A DNA stretch of 64,000 bases from Siphonodentalium dalli (taxonomy: Eukaryota > Mollusca > Scaphopoda > Gadilida > Siphonodentaliidae): NCBI GenBank assembly GCA_032622095.1, contig CP136069.1, forward strand, positions 4,638,976-4,702,975. Direction: 5' to 3'. Positions 34,290 through 44,106 of this stretch are shown here, piece after piece. The first letter of the stretch is position 1; each line of letters begins with the position of its first letter. Made by a program: the position numbers and the translations under genes. Below the pieces are notes generated by a model. The model did no database searches. It was not told the origin of the DNA and worked only from the letters and a program-made list of their open reading frames with translations.

Positions 34290-35530
34290 TCCGAGCAAAA
34301 CATAAACATATTAACTGTGGTTGAACAAATTATTTTTATAGTAGGTCAAGTATAGGAATCAACATAGTATGTGTCATGTGGTGTTTTATTCAATATTTAA
34401 ATGTTCACATGTATGCCATATTCTTTAATAATGTACATGCATAAAGTTATAGCGGTAAGCTCACCATTTTGCTATCAGAATCATAGAGAAATCTTGAGTT
34501 TGTGCTGATTTCAATTTTCATAGCCTCAAAAATAATAAATGTGCAGACCCAAATAAGAACTGTGCAGGGGGGAAATTACCCAAGAAAATAATAAACGTGC
34601 ATCCATGTTTATTTGGAGCCCAAGAGTACATTCTTAAAGCTATACGACATGACCAGCCGCTTCTGTTCAAATAATGTGCAAGGATGCCGAATAACGCAAA
34701 GATTGACGTCTTTGGTTTTCTGGGAGTGGGGATATGATTTATATTTTGATGTAAACAGTTGATGAAAATAGAATCAACTAGAATGCACTCACTGGAGCTG
34801 CCTATACTTGCGCCCATCACACATTTGGCATGTTTTGTGGTGCCTTGCCAACACCAGTTTTAGCCACAGGTGCTGGGCCCTCTTTTGAGAGATCGATAGA
34901 AAATCTAGATATCAAATTTCAGTTCATCCATCGAAATATTTGCGCGAATGGACAGAATATCTCTGTTATCTCCAGTTGATCTATTACACTAATGATGGTC
35001 TTAGTAATAATACCATACAAGTTGTTTGACATATTTAGAGAACAATATAGACATCGCTCATATGAAGGGTGTGAAGACAATTGGTTGCAGATGATGCTAT
35101 ATATTATATACCAATTGGGTTAAATTACTAGTTTGACTAAAATGATTTGTGTTTGCCATTTCACTTCAACGGCAAAAACATCAAAGTCAATTTCAAATGC
35201 TGTCGTCTGTCGACGCAATTAAATAAAAGACATGCGATCATTGGCTAGTCTTTGACTAACAATGTGAACATGCCCTTAGCGACTGATCTACAGTCTTCGG
35301 GAACATATATATCATCATAATGTCTATTCTGTTGAGAATGAGAAAGCTTGTTTTCCCAGTTAATTGATAAAGCAGTTTAATCACATTTTTCAGTATAATT
35401 GTGTCTCAATAGAACCATGCTCTGGATAGCTTGGCCCGACATGGTTTATATGCACCTGCCACTTTCGGAAATGTTTTGAACTGCGAACAAAGTTTCCAGA
35501 AATATGTTTGCAAGTCACCGTCTCTGCAAA
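34290..35530. other. Low-repeat intron DNA
   Basis: Apart from the two stray 53-bp units, no repeat or exon was recognised. Lies within the last SWI5 intron. Confidence 0.45.
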
Positions 35531-35533
35531 AAA

Positions 35534-37213
35534 AATGAAAGTGTCAATGACACTGTAGCTCAACTTAGGTAGGGGAATAATTTAATGGTCGACAGCAAAT
35601 GGAGGAATAGGAAAAAATGCTAATTGAAATGTCTAAGTAAGACTAGATGTACATGTCAATATCAACATTCATAACAGGTTTCATAATGATCGGATCAGGG
35701 ATGTGGTGAATAGTGATTATGGTGTGCCAAAGGATTTATTGATGCAAAGAGTAAATTCTAAAATGGCCACCGGCAGCCATGTTTTTTTCCGAATTACCCC
35801 AAAATGACTTGTTCCCATCTACAGCCTTTACAAATCTCATAATGATCTGATCAAAGGTATGACCTGTAGCCTGTGCCAATGGATTTAGTCATGCAAAGAG
35901 TAAAATCCAAGATGGCTGCTGGCGGCCATGTTTTTCGGCTGAACGACCCCAAAATGACTCATTTCCCATCTACATGTCATTGTTAACATACATGACAAAT
36001 TTCATGAAGTTCCGACCAAAGGTACGACCTGTAGCCCGCACCAAAGGATTTATTCATGCAAAGAGTAAAATCCAATATGGCTGCTGGCGGACATGTTTTT
36101 TAGCCAAAAGACCCCAAAATGACTCGTTCCCATCTACATGTTAATATTAACATCCATGATAAATATCATGATGATCAGATAAACAGTACGACCTGTAGCC
36201 TGTGCCAATGGATTGAATTTTGAAATCCAAGATGGCTGCCAGCGGCCATGTTTTTTGGCCGTATGACCCCAAAATGACTCGTTCCCATATACGTGTACAT
36301 GTCAATATCAATATTCATGACAAATTTCATAAAGGTCAGACCAAAGGTACTACCTGTAACCCACGCCAAAGGATTTAGTCATGCAAAGAGTAAAATCCAA
36401 GATGGCTGCTGGCGGCCATGTTTTTTGGCCGAACAACCCCAAAATCACTCGTTCCCATCTACATGTCAATATTAACATCCATGACAAATTTCATGATGAT
36501 CAGACGAACAGCACGACCTGTAGCCCACGCCAATGGATTGAATTTTGAAATCCAAAATGGCCACCAGTGGCCATGTTTTTTGGCCAAATGACCCCAAAAT
36601 GACTCGTTCCCATCTACATGTCAATGTCAACATTCATGACAAAATTCATAAAGATCAGACCATAGGTACGACCTGTAGCCCGCGCCAAAGGATTTAGTCA
36701 TGCAAAGAGTAAAATCCATGATGGCTGCTGGCGGCCATGTTTTTTGGCCGAACAACCCCAAAATCACTCGTTCCCATCTACATGTCAATATTAACATCCA
36801 TGACTAATTTCATGATGATCAGACGAACAGCACGACCTGTAGCCCATGCCAATGGATTGAATTTTGAAATCCAAAATGGCCACCAGCGGCCATGTTTTTT
36901 GGCCGAATGACCCCAAAATGACTCGTTCCCATCTACATGTCAATGTCAACATTCATGACAAAATTCATAAAGATCAGACCATAGGTACGACCTGTAGCCC
37001 ACGCCAAAGGATTTAGTCATGCAAAGAGTAAAATCCATGATGGCTGCTGGCGGCCATGTTTTTTGGCCGAACAACCCCAAAATCACTCGTTCCCATCTAC
37101 ATGTCATTGTTAACATCCATGACAAATTTCATGAAGTTCTGACGGACACACGCACACACGGACGACGGACGCCAAGCCATGGCAATAGCTCAAACTTACA
37201 AAAGTTGAGCTAA
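35534..37213 (+). mobile_element. Pearl-like element, about 1.7 kb, about 10 core units
   Basis: Left end AATGAAAGTGTCAATGACAC then TGTAGCTCAACTTAGG; right end GGACGACGGACGCCAAGCCA then TAGCTCAAACTTACAAAAGT and TGAGCTA. Between them are about ten units of roughly 150-165 bp carrying TACGACCTGTAGCC, GCAAAGAGTAAAATCCAAGA, GGCCATGTTTTTTGGCC and ACTCGTTCCCATCTACATGT. Two unit types alternate, one with 'GGATTGAATTTTGAAATCCA'. The left 0.35 kb is nearly identical to 52238 onward. Confidence 0.85.
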
Positions 37214-38197
37214 AAACGATTCCGCGTGCATCTTTTGGATTTGATTTCAACTACGACCTGTAGCCTGCGCCAAAGGATTTAGTCATGCAAAGAGTAAAAT
37301 CCAAGATGGCTGCCAGCGGCCATGTTTTTTGGCCGAACGACCCCAAAATGACTCGTTCCCATCTTCATGTCAATATTAACATCCATGACAAATTTCATAA
37401 TGATCAGACGAACAGTACGACCTGTAGCCCGCGCCAATGGATTGAATTTTGAAATCCAAAATGGCCACCAGCGGCCATGTTTTTTGGCCGAATGACCCCA
37501 AAATGACTCGTTCGCATCTACATGTCAATGTCAACATTCGTGACAAATTTCATAAAGATCAGACCAAAGGTACGACCTGTAGCCCGCGCCAAAGGATTTA
37601 GTCATGCAAAGAGTAAAATCCAAGATGGCTGCTGGTGGCCATGTTTTTTGGCCGAACAACCCCAAAATCACTGTTCCCATCTACATGTCATTGTTAACAT
37701 CCATGACAAATTTCATGAAGTTCCGATCAAAACTACGACCTGTAGCCTGCGCCAAATGATTTAGTCATGCAAAGAGTAAAATCCAAGATGGCTGCTGACG
37801 GCCATGTTTTTTGGCCGAACGACCCCAAAATGCTTCGTTCCCATCTACATGTCAATATTAACATCCATGACAAATTTCATGATGATCAAACGAACAGTAC
37901 GACCTGTAGCCCGCGCCAATGGATTGAATTTTGAAATCCAAGATGGCCACCAGTGGCCATGTTTTTTGGCCGAATGACCCCAAAATGACTCGTTCCCATC
38001 TACATGTCAATGTCAACATTCATGCAAAATTTCATAAAGATCAGACCAAAGGTACGACCTGTAGCCCGCGCCAAAGGAAATTGTTGACGGACACACGCAC
38101 ACACGGACGACGGACGCCAAGCCATGGCAATAGCTCAAACTTACAAAAGTTGAGCTAAAAACGATTCCGCGTGCATCTTTTGGATTTGATTTCAACT
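37214..38197 (+). repeat. Tandem duplication of element tail plus flank
   Basis: The flank AACGATTCCGCGTGCATCTT right after the element's end at 37213 is followed, within about 40 bp, by a return into core units. About six units later the same element end and the same flank appear again (38158-38197). The simplest reading is a duplication of about 945 bp spanning the end of the element and host DNA. Confidence 0.8.
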
Positions 38198-38272
38198 CAT
38201 TTTCAGAGTTTCAAGTTACATAATATAGGCTTCTAATGGGCTATTACCCACTTATTATTCTTTCAGGGTATA

Positions 38273-38435
38273 CAGTAATGCCCTAATTAATCGACTCTCT
38301 AACCACAGCAGAATTATGGGTAACTTTTCAGGATTTAGTCGGAAATATGGCTTGTTGCCATATTTCCGACTAAATCCTGAAAAGTTACCCATAATTCTGC
38401 TGTGGTTAGAGAGTCGATTAATTAGGGCATTACTG
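38273..38435. mobile_element. TA MITE, 163 bp, near-perfect palindrome
   Basis: CAGTAATGCCCTAATTAATC and its exact inverse at the right, TA flanks, and a loop reduced to about CTTGTTGCC. Confidence 0.92.
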
Positions 38436-38712
38436 TATATAGATATATATATATCTATCTATTTATAATAAAACACAAAGCTGTTGGCAGATGGATCGGT
38501 TTAGCCTGCCCGTGTAATACGAGTCTCAGCTGTCTGGACATCGATGCAATCAGGTCTGGTGTTTTGTGTGCCTATGCAGCTTGTGACATCCTGATGTGTG
38601 TCCTGATGTCATGGCATCTTTATTGGTTTCCAGAAAGCAATCTTTCAATATTGTTCATTTATGAATGATTTATTACTAAATTAAAACCAGATAGCAATGC
38701 AAATTAAGTATA

Positions 38713-39099
38713 TATGTGACCTGCCATATCAAATCCAGTCGTAAGTTGGGATTTTTTTACCCTGTGCCAATGCATTCTCTTATATATGCGAGTCGACCAT
38801 AGGTCGCCTCGCATATATAAGAGAATGCATTGGCCTAACAATTTTTTATCATTTTTTAAAAATAAATGTTTCTTACAATTTTTAGGACATAAAATAAAAA
38901 CCATCCATTACCCTGCAGGGAGCCCCACACATATATAGAAGCATATAGAAGAGTGTCGTCTGCTCATGTTTGTCTGGGGCTCTGTATGGGTGAAATTATA
39001 AAATTGTTAAAGAATACAAGAAAAAATTATTAAAATTGTAAAAAATTGTTAGGCCAATGCATTCTCTTACGACTGGATTTGATATGGCGGGTCACATAT
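38713..39099. mobile_element. MITE with GCCATATCAAATCCAGTCGT ends carrying the hairpin module
   Basis: Terminal inverted repeats of about 34 bp: ATATGTGACCTGCCATATCA and TGATATGGCGGGTCACATAT, each continuing into AATCCAGTCGTAAG or its inverse. The hairpin module is at 38766-38834 and a partial third arm lies at about 39053-39069. The interior shares GAGTGTCGTCTGCTCATGTT with the TTAA MITE at 6230-6510, but the termini are unrelated to it. Confidence 0.82.
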
Positions 39100-39167
39100 G
39101 TGGATTTAAATAACAATATTAGCGCATGTGCTTCTTTACATTCTGGTATGACGTAACATATTTGCAG

Positions 39168-39235
39168 AAGGACAGATCAACGCAGATCCGGACAGACCGA
39201 AAACATTACTTGCATCCAGCATGGAGCTGGGACAA
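39168..39235 (+). CDS. Orphan exon candidate in the last SWI5 intron
   Basis: A segment in non-repetitive DNA after CATATTTGCAG. With one base supplied by the previous exon it opens in the phase left by the SWI5 exon ending 32424 and reads EGQINADPDRPKTLLASSME then LGQ. A possible donor (CAA|GTAATG) ends it in phase 0. Without that donor the frame runs to TGA at 39257-39259. It could be an alternative SWI5 exon (which would truncate or replace the conserved C-terminus), an exon of another gene, or chance. No homologue is recognised. Confidence 0.3.
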
Positions 39236-39279
39236 GTAATGATATTAACAAACGGGTGATATCTGTATTGATAGCCACC

Positions 39280-39375
39280 TTCTTCTGTAACCTTTTAACC
39301 TTTAACCTTCTAACCTTTACCTTCTTTAACCCTGTATTGATAGCCACCTTTAACCTTTTAACCTTCTTTAACCCT
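39280..39375. repeat. Degenerate TTTAACCTTC-type low complexity
   Basis: Repeated TTTAACC and TTCTAACC words, plus a duplicated CTGTATTGATAGCCACCTT (about 39256 and 39329). Not a telomeric repeat. Confidence 0.7.
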
Positions 39376-39634
39376 TCCTGATCATTGTTGACACATCCTC
39401 GAATCTTTCTCTGACCATAACATCAAATGATCAAACCCAGCTGTCATTGAGGTGATATGGTCTAATGGCTAAAACGTCATTAAACCTTTAATCAGTCTAT
39501 CATTGAGTGTCAACTATTTAAAATTGTAAAGATGATAAGAGTTGAAGATGCCGTTCCAATTTGACACCCATAAATTACTATTTCATCTGCTTCAGGGGTT
39601 AAATTATCTGTTTAGAGCAGGCCTGAGAATAAGT

Positions 39635-40925
39635 TGTCTGTCATTTGCAGAATGAGGTTCCCAGAGGGTGAATTTAGTGACGCTATCCCACATAGCGGGC
39701 TACCATCATTAATTCACCCTCTGGGGACCTCATTCTGCTAAGGCCTCATCTTCTCTATAAGGTTTATTATCAAATTGCTATAGAAACTTAGATTCTATTT
39801 ATTTTTATACGCCCGTTTGAAAAAACGGCCGTATTATAGTATTGGTCTGTCTGTCCGTCCGTCCGGGCGTCCGTTAACCTGGTTTCCGGATGATAACTTT
39901 AGTTAGAGTGAACCAAATTTAATAAAATTTGGTATGTGGCCGAAAAGTATGTGGCCGAAAAGTAAGTTCAAGTTCGAATTTGGGTTCCGCCCGCCAATTT
40001 TCACCGGAGTTATGCCCCTTATTTGACGTTTTTTGACTTAGAAAATCCTTTAAATTTGTTAATAACTTTAGTATAGTTTATCGGAATGATTCCAAATTTG
40101 GTATATTACTTTCTCCCACCAAAACACAGGTCAAGTTCGAACTTGGGTCCTGTCCAACCATTTTTGGCAGAGTTATGCCCCTTTTTCGACTCAGAAAATT
40201 CAGTTTTTCTTATGTTTTTTGGTTTCCGGATGATAACTCGATTTTGGAATGTTTATACGCAAAACCAGTTTTTTTGTGGATTACATATATCGAAATACAG
40301 CTCAAGTCCGAATTTCGTTTTAATCCGATAATTTTTGCGAGAGTTATGGCCCCTTTTTTTACGTAATTTGACTTAGAAAATCCCTGAAATTTGTTGTCTG
40401 GATGATAACTTTAGTTAGAGTGAAGCGATTTGGTATGTGGGTTTATTAGGAGAAAAGACAGCTCAAGTTCGAATTTGCGTTCCGTCCGCCAATTTTCACC
40501 GGAGTTATGACCCTTATTTGACGTAATTCCGGATGATAACTTTAGTTAGAGTGAACCGATTTCAATCAAATTTGGTGTGTGGGTTTATTAGGAGAAAAGA
40601 CAGATCAAGTTCGAATTTGGGTTCCATCCGCCAATTTTCCCCAGAGAGGGCGTATTTTGCACGCCCAGCGTAGCTCTTGTTTAGTTTAGTTTCTGTTAGA
40701 TCCTCAAATTGGCAGATGACACATTGCATAATCGAGGTTCCCAGTGTACATCACAATATTCACCATTTGGGAACTTCAATCTGAGTCTGTTTCTCCTATA
40801 TTTAATGAGGCCATGCAGCATGAGGTTCCCAGAGGGTGAATTTAGTGATGCTAGCCCATCACTAAATTCACCCTCTGGTGACCTCATTCTGCAAATGACA
40901 AGACACATTAAACTCAGGCTTGGTG
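39635..40925. mobile_element. hAT-like palindromic element interrupted by another element
   Basis: Left module GTCTGTCATTTGCAGAATGA..CACCCTCTGGGGACC (39640-39740). Right module CATGAGGTTCCCAGAGGGTG..CTCATTCTGCAAATGACA (40815-40905). The internal segment TTTAGTTTCT..GATAA resumes at 40680. The 0.87-kb insertion is listed separately. Confidence 0.8.
39806..40680. mobile_element. Nested repeat element with GCCCG ends and core repeats
   Basis: Starts ATACGCCCGTTTGAAAAAAC with an inverted ACGGCCGTATTATAG, then a (GTCT/GTCC) tract GTCTGTCTGTCCGTCCGTCC. Several units contain GATAACTTTAGTTAGAGTGA and CAAGTTCGAATTTGGGTTCC. It ends GGGCGTATTTTGCACGCCCA then GCGTAGCTCTTGTTTA. Palindromic ends, a GTCCG tract and 100-170-bp inner units recall the pearl-like family. 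Confidence 0.75.
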
Positions 40926-40948
40926 ACAGTCCAGCGAGGACCATACAG

Positions 40949-41054
40949 TGAGAGCTTTCCGATGAATGGCATCAAGCCATATTTCCGACTAAATCCTGAA
41001 AATTTGCCCATAATTCTGCTGTGGTTAAGGAGTCGATTATTTAGGGCATTACTG
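40949..41054. mobile_element. TA MITE, right half
   Basis: From the central GTGAGAGCTTTCCGATGAAT to GGGCATTACTG plus TA. Confidence 0.88.
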
Positions 41055-41320
41055 TAACTCCATTAGAAAGAATGGAAAAATCCCTATAGTAAGTGGATAT
41101 CCTTTCCTGCTATCATCACACCCACAGACACAAATTTCCAAGTACAACAAGGGTCGTAAATCTGGTCAAAATAAATGGATGAATTGAATCCCATAGTACA
41201 TGTATGTGGGTATCATTTCCCCCACTCTGGGCTATCACTGTGCCAAATGACAACAAAATCCGATAATTAACACCCAAGTTAGAAGGTGATATGTTCATAA
41301 GGACAATGAGCCCTTGACTA
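41055..41320. other. Spacer, nothing recognised
   Basis: Unique sequence between two MITE copies; no exon seen. Confidence 0.4.
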
Positions 41321-41533
41321 CAGTAATGCCCTAAATAAACGACTCCTTAACCACAGCAGAATTATGGGTAATTTTTCAGGATTTAGTTGGAAATATGGCT
41401 TGTTGCCATTCATCAGAATGCTCTCACTGAGAGCTTTCCAATGAATGGAAACAAGCCATTTTTCCCGACTAAATACTGAAAAATGACCCTAATTCTGCTG
41501 TGGTTAAGGAGTCGATTATTTAGGGTATTACTG
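41321..41533. mobile_element. TA MITE, full length 213 bp
   Basis: CAGTAATGCCCTAAATAAAC to GGGTATTACTG, flanked by TA, with the complete central palindrome around AGCTCTCACTGAGAGCTTTC-type sequence. Confidence 0.92.
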
Positions 41534-41543
41534 TATCAGTAAG

Positions 41544-42321
41544 GCTGAAGGGGTCACTCTCACCAAAAAAGTGCTGAAGGGTACACATGATTTGAAAATG
41601 TGCTGAAGGGTTCACAGGGTTTGTGATCGGCACAAACACCGTCACTTAAACTGTGTTTCTGAAAGTCGAGCGCCCATTTGCAGTTTGTTTTCAGTTCATT
41701 TTAAAGGTACTCAATCCGATAAAACTCCTCTCAATTACTATTTCAATGGCTTCGGGGGTCAAAAATATTTGATTCGAGTCGAGGAAGTCACCCATCAAAG
41801 CTCAGATTTGTTAGATATCAATTTTAGAAATCTATTATTTTTCATTATCGGGAATACTTTCTGGCCCAGATCTCAGTCAAAATTGCGTTTTTATTACCAC
41901 TTGATTTTAGAGTTATCCATCCTTGTCTGTTTGAATAGAGTTTTGGTGTAAAAATCTCGAGCAGGATACGAAATTGACGGCAATTATTAGTACTCATCTC
42001 GAGAACATAACAAATTTCAAAAATCAATATCTAATAACTCTGAGCTTTATTTGATGGGTTCATCGACTCAAATCAAATATTTTTTACTCCCAAAGCCAAA
42101 GAAATAGTAATATAGGACCCTCTGATCGGATTGTTGTTGTTGGAATCTGTTGAGATGGGGACCCTCTTTACGGATTGAGTACCTTTAATGTTCATTGGAA
42201 CATAAAACAATTATTCTCTAACTGAAATCATGGCAGATACGAAAACTAAATGTCATTTAGAACACATTTAAAAACCTGTGTACCCGTCAGCTCTCTTTTT
42301 GTTGAGAGTGACCCCTTCAGC
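41544..42321. mobile_element. 778-bp element with GCTGAAGGGGTCACTCTC ends and 9-bp target duplication
   Basis: Terminal inverted repeats GCTGAAGGGGTCACTCTCAC and GTTGAGAGTGACCCCTTCAG-C, flanked by identical ATCAGTAAG at 41535-41543 and 42322-42330. A 9-bp duplication suits Mutator-like elements; no transposase is present. A second, half copy is at 24049-24190. A TTAA element is nested inside. Confidence 0.8.
41705..42184. mobile_element. Nested TTAA element with AGGTACTCAATCCG ends
   Basis: TTAA followed by AGGTACTCAATCCG at the left (from about 41701), and CGGATTGAGTACCT followed by TTAA at the right (to about 42188). The interior is loosely palindromic, with AAATATTTGATTCGAGTCGA near its inverse. 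The open frame inside is not regarded as a gene. Confidence 0.8.
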
Positions 42322-42375
42322 ATCAGTAAGGATATAATGTCCAGAGATTATCATCTGCTTGTTGTCTTTTTTCAG

Positions 42376-42440
42376 CACATTTAAAGGGAGTTACAACAAG
42401 AGATCTATATGAGGCATATGACCTGGAGCTGGAAGATTGA
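42376..42440 (+). CDS. SWI5: SWI5 homologue, terminal coding exon
   Basis: After TTGTCTTTTTTCAG (ending 42375), CA completes the split codon G|CA. The exon then reads AHLKGVTTRDLYEAYDLELE-D and stops at TGA (42438-42440). The human C-terminus is AVIRGVTTKELYPEFGLDMND, so GVTT, LY, the aromatic and the acidic end are kept. Together the four exons give about 103 codons, including the split ones, without the start. A TA MITE is inserted 30 bp after the stop, and the end of this exon is duplicated beyond it (42689-42746). Confidence 0.94.
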
Positions 42441-42469
42441 CATTCTATGAAGACCTGTCTCCTGATATA

Positions 42470-42684
42470 CAGTAATGCCCTAATTAATCGACTTCTTTAA
42501 CCACAGCAGAATTATGGGTAACTTTTCAGGATTTAGTCGGAAATATGGCTTGTTGCCATTCATCGGAAAGCTCTCCCCGAGAGCTTTCCGATGAATGGCA
42601 ACAAGCCATATTTCCGACTAAATCCTGAAAAGTTACCCATAATTCTGCTGTGGTTAAAGGAGTCGATTAATTAGGGCATTACTG
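42470..42684. mobile_element. TA MITE, full length 215 bp
   Basis: Near-perfect palindrome from CAGTAATGCCCTAATTAATC to GGGCATTACTG, flanked by TA, lying in the presumed SWI5 3' untranslated region. The centre is AAAGCTCTCCCCGAGAGCTT. Confidence 0.94.
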
Positions 42685-42688
42685 TATA

Positions 42689-42746
42689 TGAAGCATATGA
42701 CCTGGAGCTGGAAGATTGACATTCTATGAAGACCTGTCTCCTCATC
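42689..42746 (+). pseudogene. Duplicated tail of the SWI5 last exon
   Basis: Repeats ATATGACCTGGAGCTGGAAG, then ATTGACATTCTATGAAGACC and TGTCTCCT, found at 42413-42464 across the stop codon. It lacks an acceptor and the upstream codons, so it is a non-coding copy. Confidence 0.85.
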
Positions 42747-42772
42747 TTTCCAGATTGTATATAACCTGTTCT

Positions 42773-42975
42773 ACAGTAATGCCTTAAATACTCGACTCCT
42801 TAACCACAGCATAATTATGGGTTATTTTTCAGTATTTAGTCTTGTTGCCATTCATCGGAAAGCTCTCAGTGAGAGCTTTCCGATGAATGACAACAAGCCA
42901 TATTTCCGGCTAAATCCTGAAAAATTACCCATATTTCTGCTGTGGTTAAGGAGTCGATTATTTAGAGCATTACTG
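42773..42975. mobile_element. TA MITE, about 203 bp
   Basis: CAGTAATGCCTTAAATACTC to TAGAGCATTACTG, with a central AAAGCTCTCAGTGAGAGCTT palindrome. The right flank is TCTCA, so the TA there is lost. Confidence 0.9.
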
Positions 42976-42989
42976 TCTCACTTTATTAA

Positions 42990-43340
42990 CCCTTTCATGA
43001 TGGGAGCTGCGCTGGTGCAGCATTAAAGATCATGTGACAGTGCATTCTCTTATATATTCAATTCTCCCATGGGGAACCTCGCATACATGTATATAAGAGA
43101 ATGCACAGGCTTTCAAGGTAAATATTGTTAAGTCAATAAATATATAAAAGGGATGGGATGACAAGTGCTGCCACATAATTAACATCCTCTCCCCATCCAC
43201 TGGATTACAAGGCCAAGGTAAATATTGTTAGGCCAATGTATTCTCTTATATATATGAGGCTCCCAATGGGAGACACATATAAGAGAATGCATTGGCACAA
43301 GGTTTTCTCAAAATTTCTGGAAGCTCTAGTCATGGAAGGG
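42990..43340. mobile_element. TTAA MITE (CCCTTTCATGA ends), two hairpin modules
   Basis: TTAA at 42986-42989 and 43341-43344. Ends CCCTTTCATGATGGGAGCTG and GCTCTAGTCATGGAAGGG. Hairpin modules at about 43035-43110 and 43232-43296. Same layout as 51085-51333. Confidence 0.85.
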
Positions 43341-43425
43341 TTAACGTTTACATTCTTGAGTTGATGGATTCGCTGTGATATTTTGAGTAATGAATTCAGT
43401 TCATTCCAGTGTTTTTCTTTTTCAG

Positions 43426-43458
43426 TATGCAGCCCTGGGAAAAAAGCTGAGTCAATAA
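43426..43458 (+). CDS. Orphan terminal-exon candidate
   Basis: A strong polypyrimidine acceptor (TGTTTTTCTTTTTCAG) is followed in phase 0 by YAALGKKLSQ and TAA; the stop overlaps an AATAAA. Joined to the candidate at 39168-39235 it gives a continuous frame. No family is recognised, and eleven codons are too few to prove anything. An alternative frame (CSPGKKAESIKGRPEKNNKD) is also open. Confidence 0.22.
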   Translation, partial: YAALGKKLSQ

Positions 43459-43459
43459 A

Positions 43460-44105
43460 AGGCCGTCCTGAAAAAAATAACAAGGACCCTAAATCCGATA
43501 CTAAATTTCAGAACAAAATGGGTGGATCGTGCCCATATTCGAATTTGATCTGTATTTCGAGCTGATAAACTCATATACCAAATTTGATTCAGATATGATC
43601 ACACAAACTAAAGTTATCATCCGGAAACCATAAATTGACAGGATTCTAAGTCGTAAAAGGGCCATAAGTTATAACTCTCACAAAAATGGGCAGAGCAAAC
43701 CCATTTTCGAATCTGACCTGTATTTTGGGCTGGTAAACTAGCATACCAAATTTGATTCAGATATGATCACACAAACTAAAGTTATCATCCGGAAACCAGA
43801 AATTGACAGGATTCTAAGTCAAAAAAGGGCCATCACTCTCGCAAAAATGGGCGGATTGTACCCATATTCTAACTTGACCTGTATTTCGAGCTGATAAACG
43901 CACATTCCAAATTTTATCATCCGGAAACCAGAAATTTACAGGATTCCAAGTCGAAAAAAGGCAACAACTCTCGCAAAAATGGGCAGAGCAAACCCATATT
44001 CGAACTTGAACTGTATATAGGGCTGATAAACTCACATATTTGGTTCAGATATGATCACATAAACTGAAGTTATCATCCGGAAACCAGAAAATTACAGGAT
44101 TCTAA
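43460..44105. repeat. Repeat units related to the 39.8-kb nested element, inverse orientation
   Basis: About four units of 140-170 bp with AAAGTTATCATCCGGAAACC, ACAGGATTCTAAGTC and GATTCAGATATGATCACA. They are the inverse of the GGATGATAACTTTAGTTAGA units at 39890-40650. The outer ends are not clear. Confidence 0.7.
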
Positions 44106-44106
44106 G

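Noticed and set aside
35534-38160. Conserved peptide HVFWPNDPKMTRSHLH as a gene family
   Set aside because: The peptide appears only inside the tandem units of pearl-like repeats, is broken by frequent stops, and occurs in many copies.
39280-39375. Interstitial telomere repeat
   Set aside because: The words are TTTAACC and TTCTAACC with irregular spacing, not TTAGGG/CCCTAA.
41685-41951. 88-codon frame
   Set aside because: Lies inside the TTAA element with AGGTACTCAATCCG ends, which is roughly palindromic.
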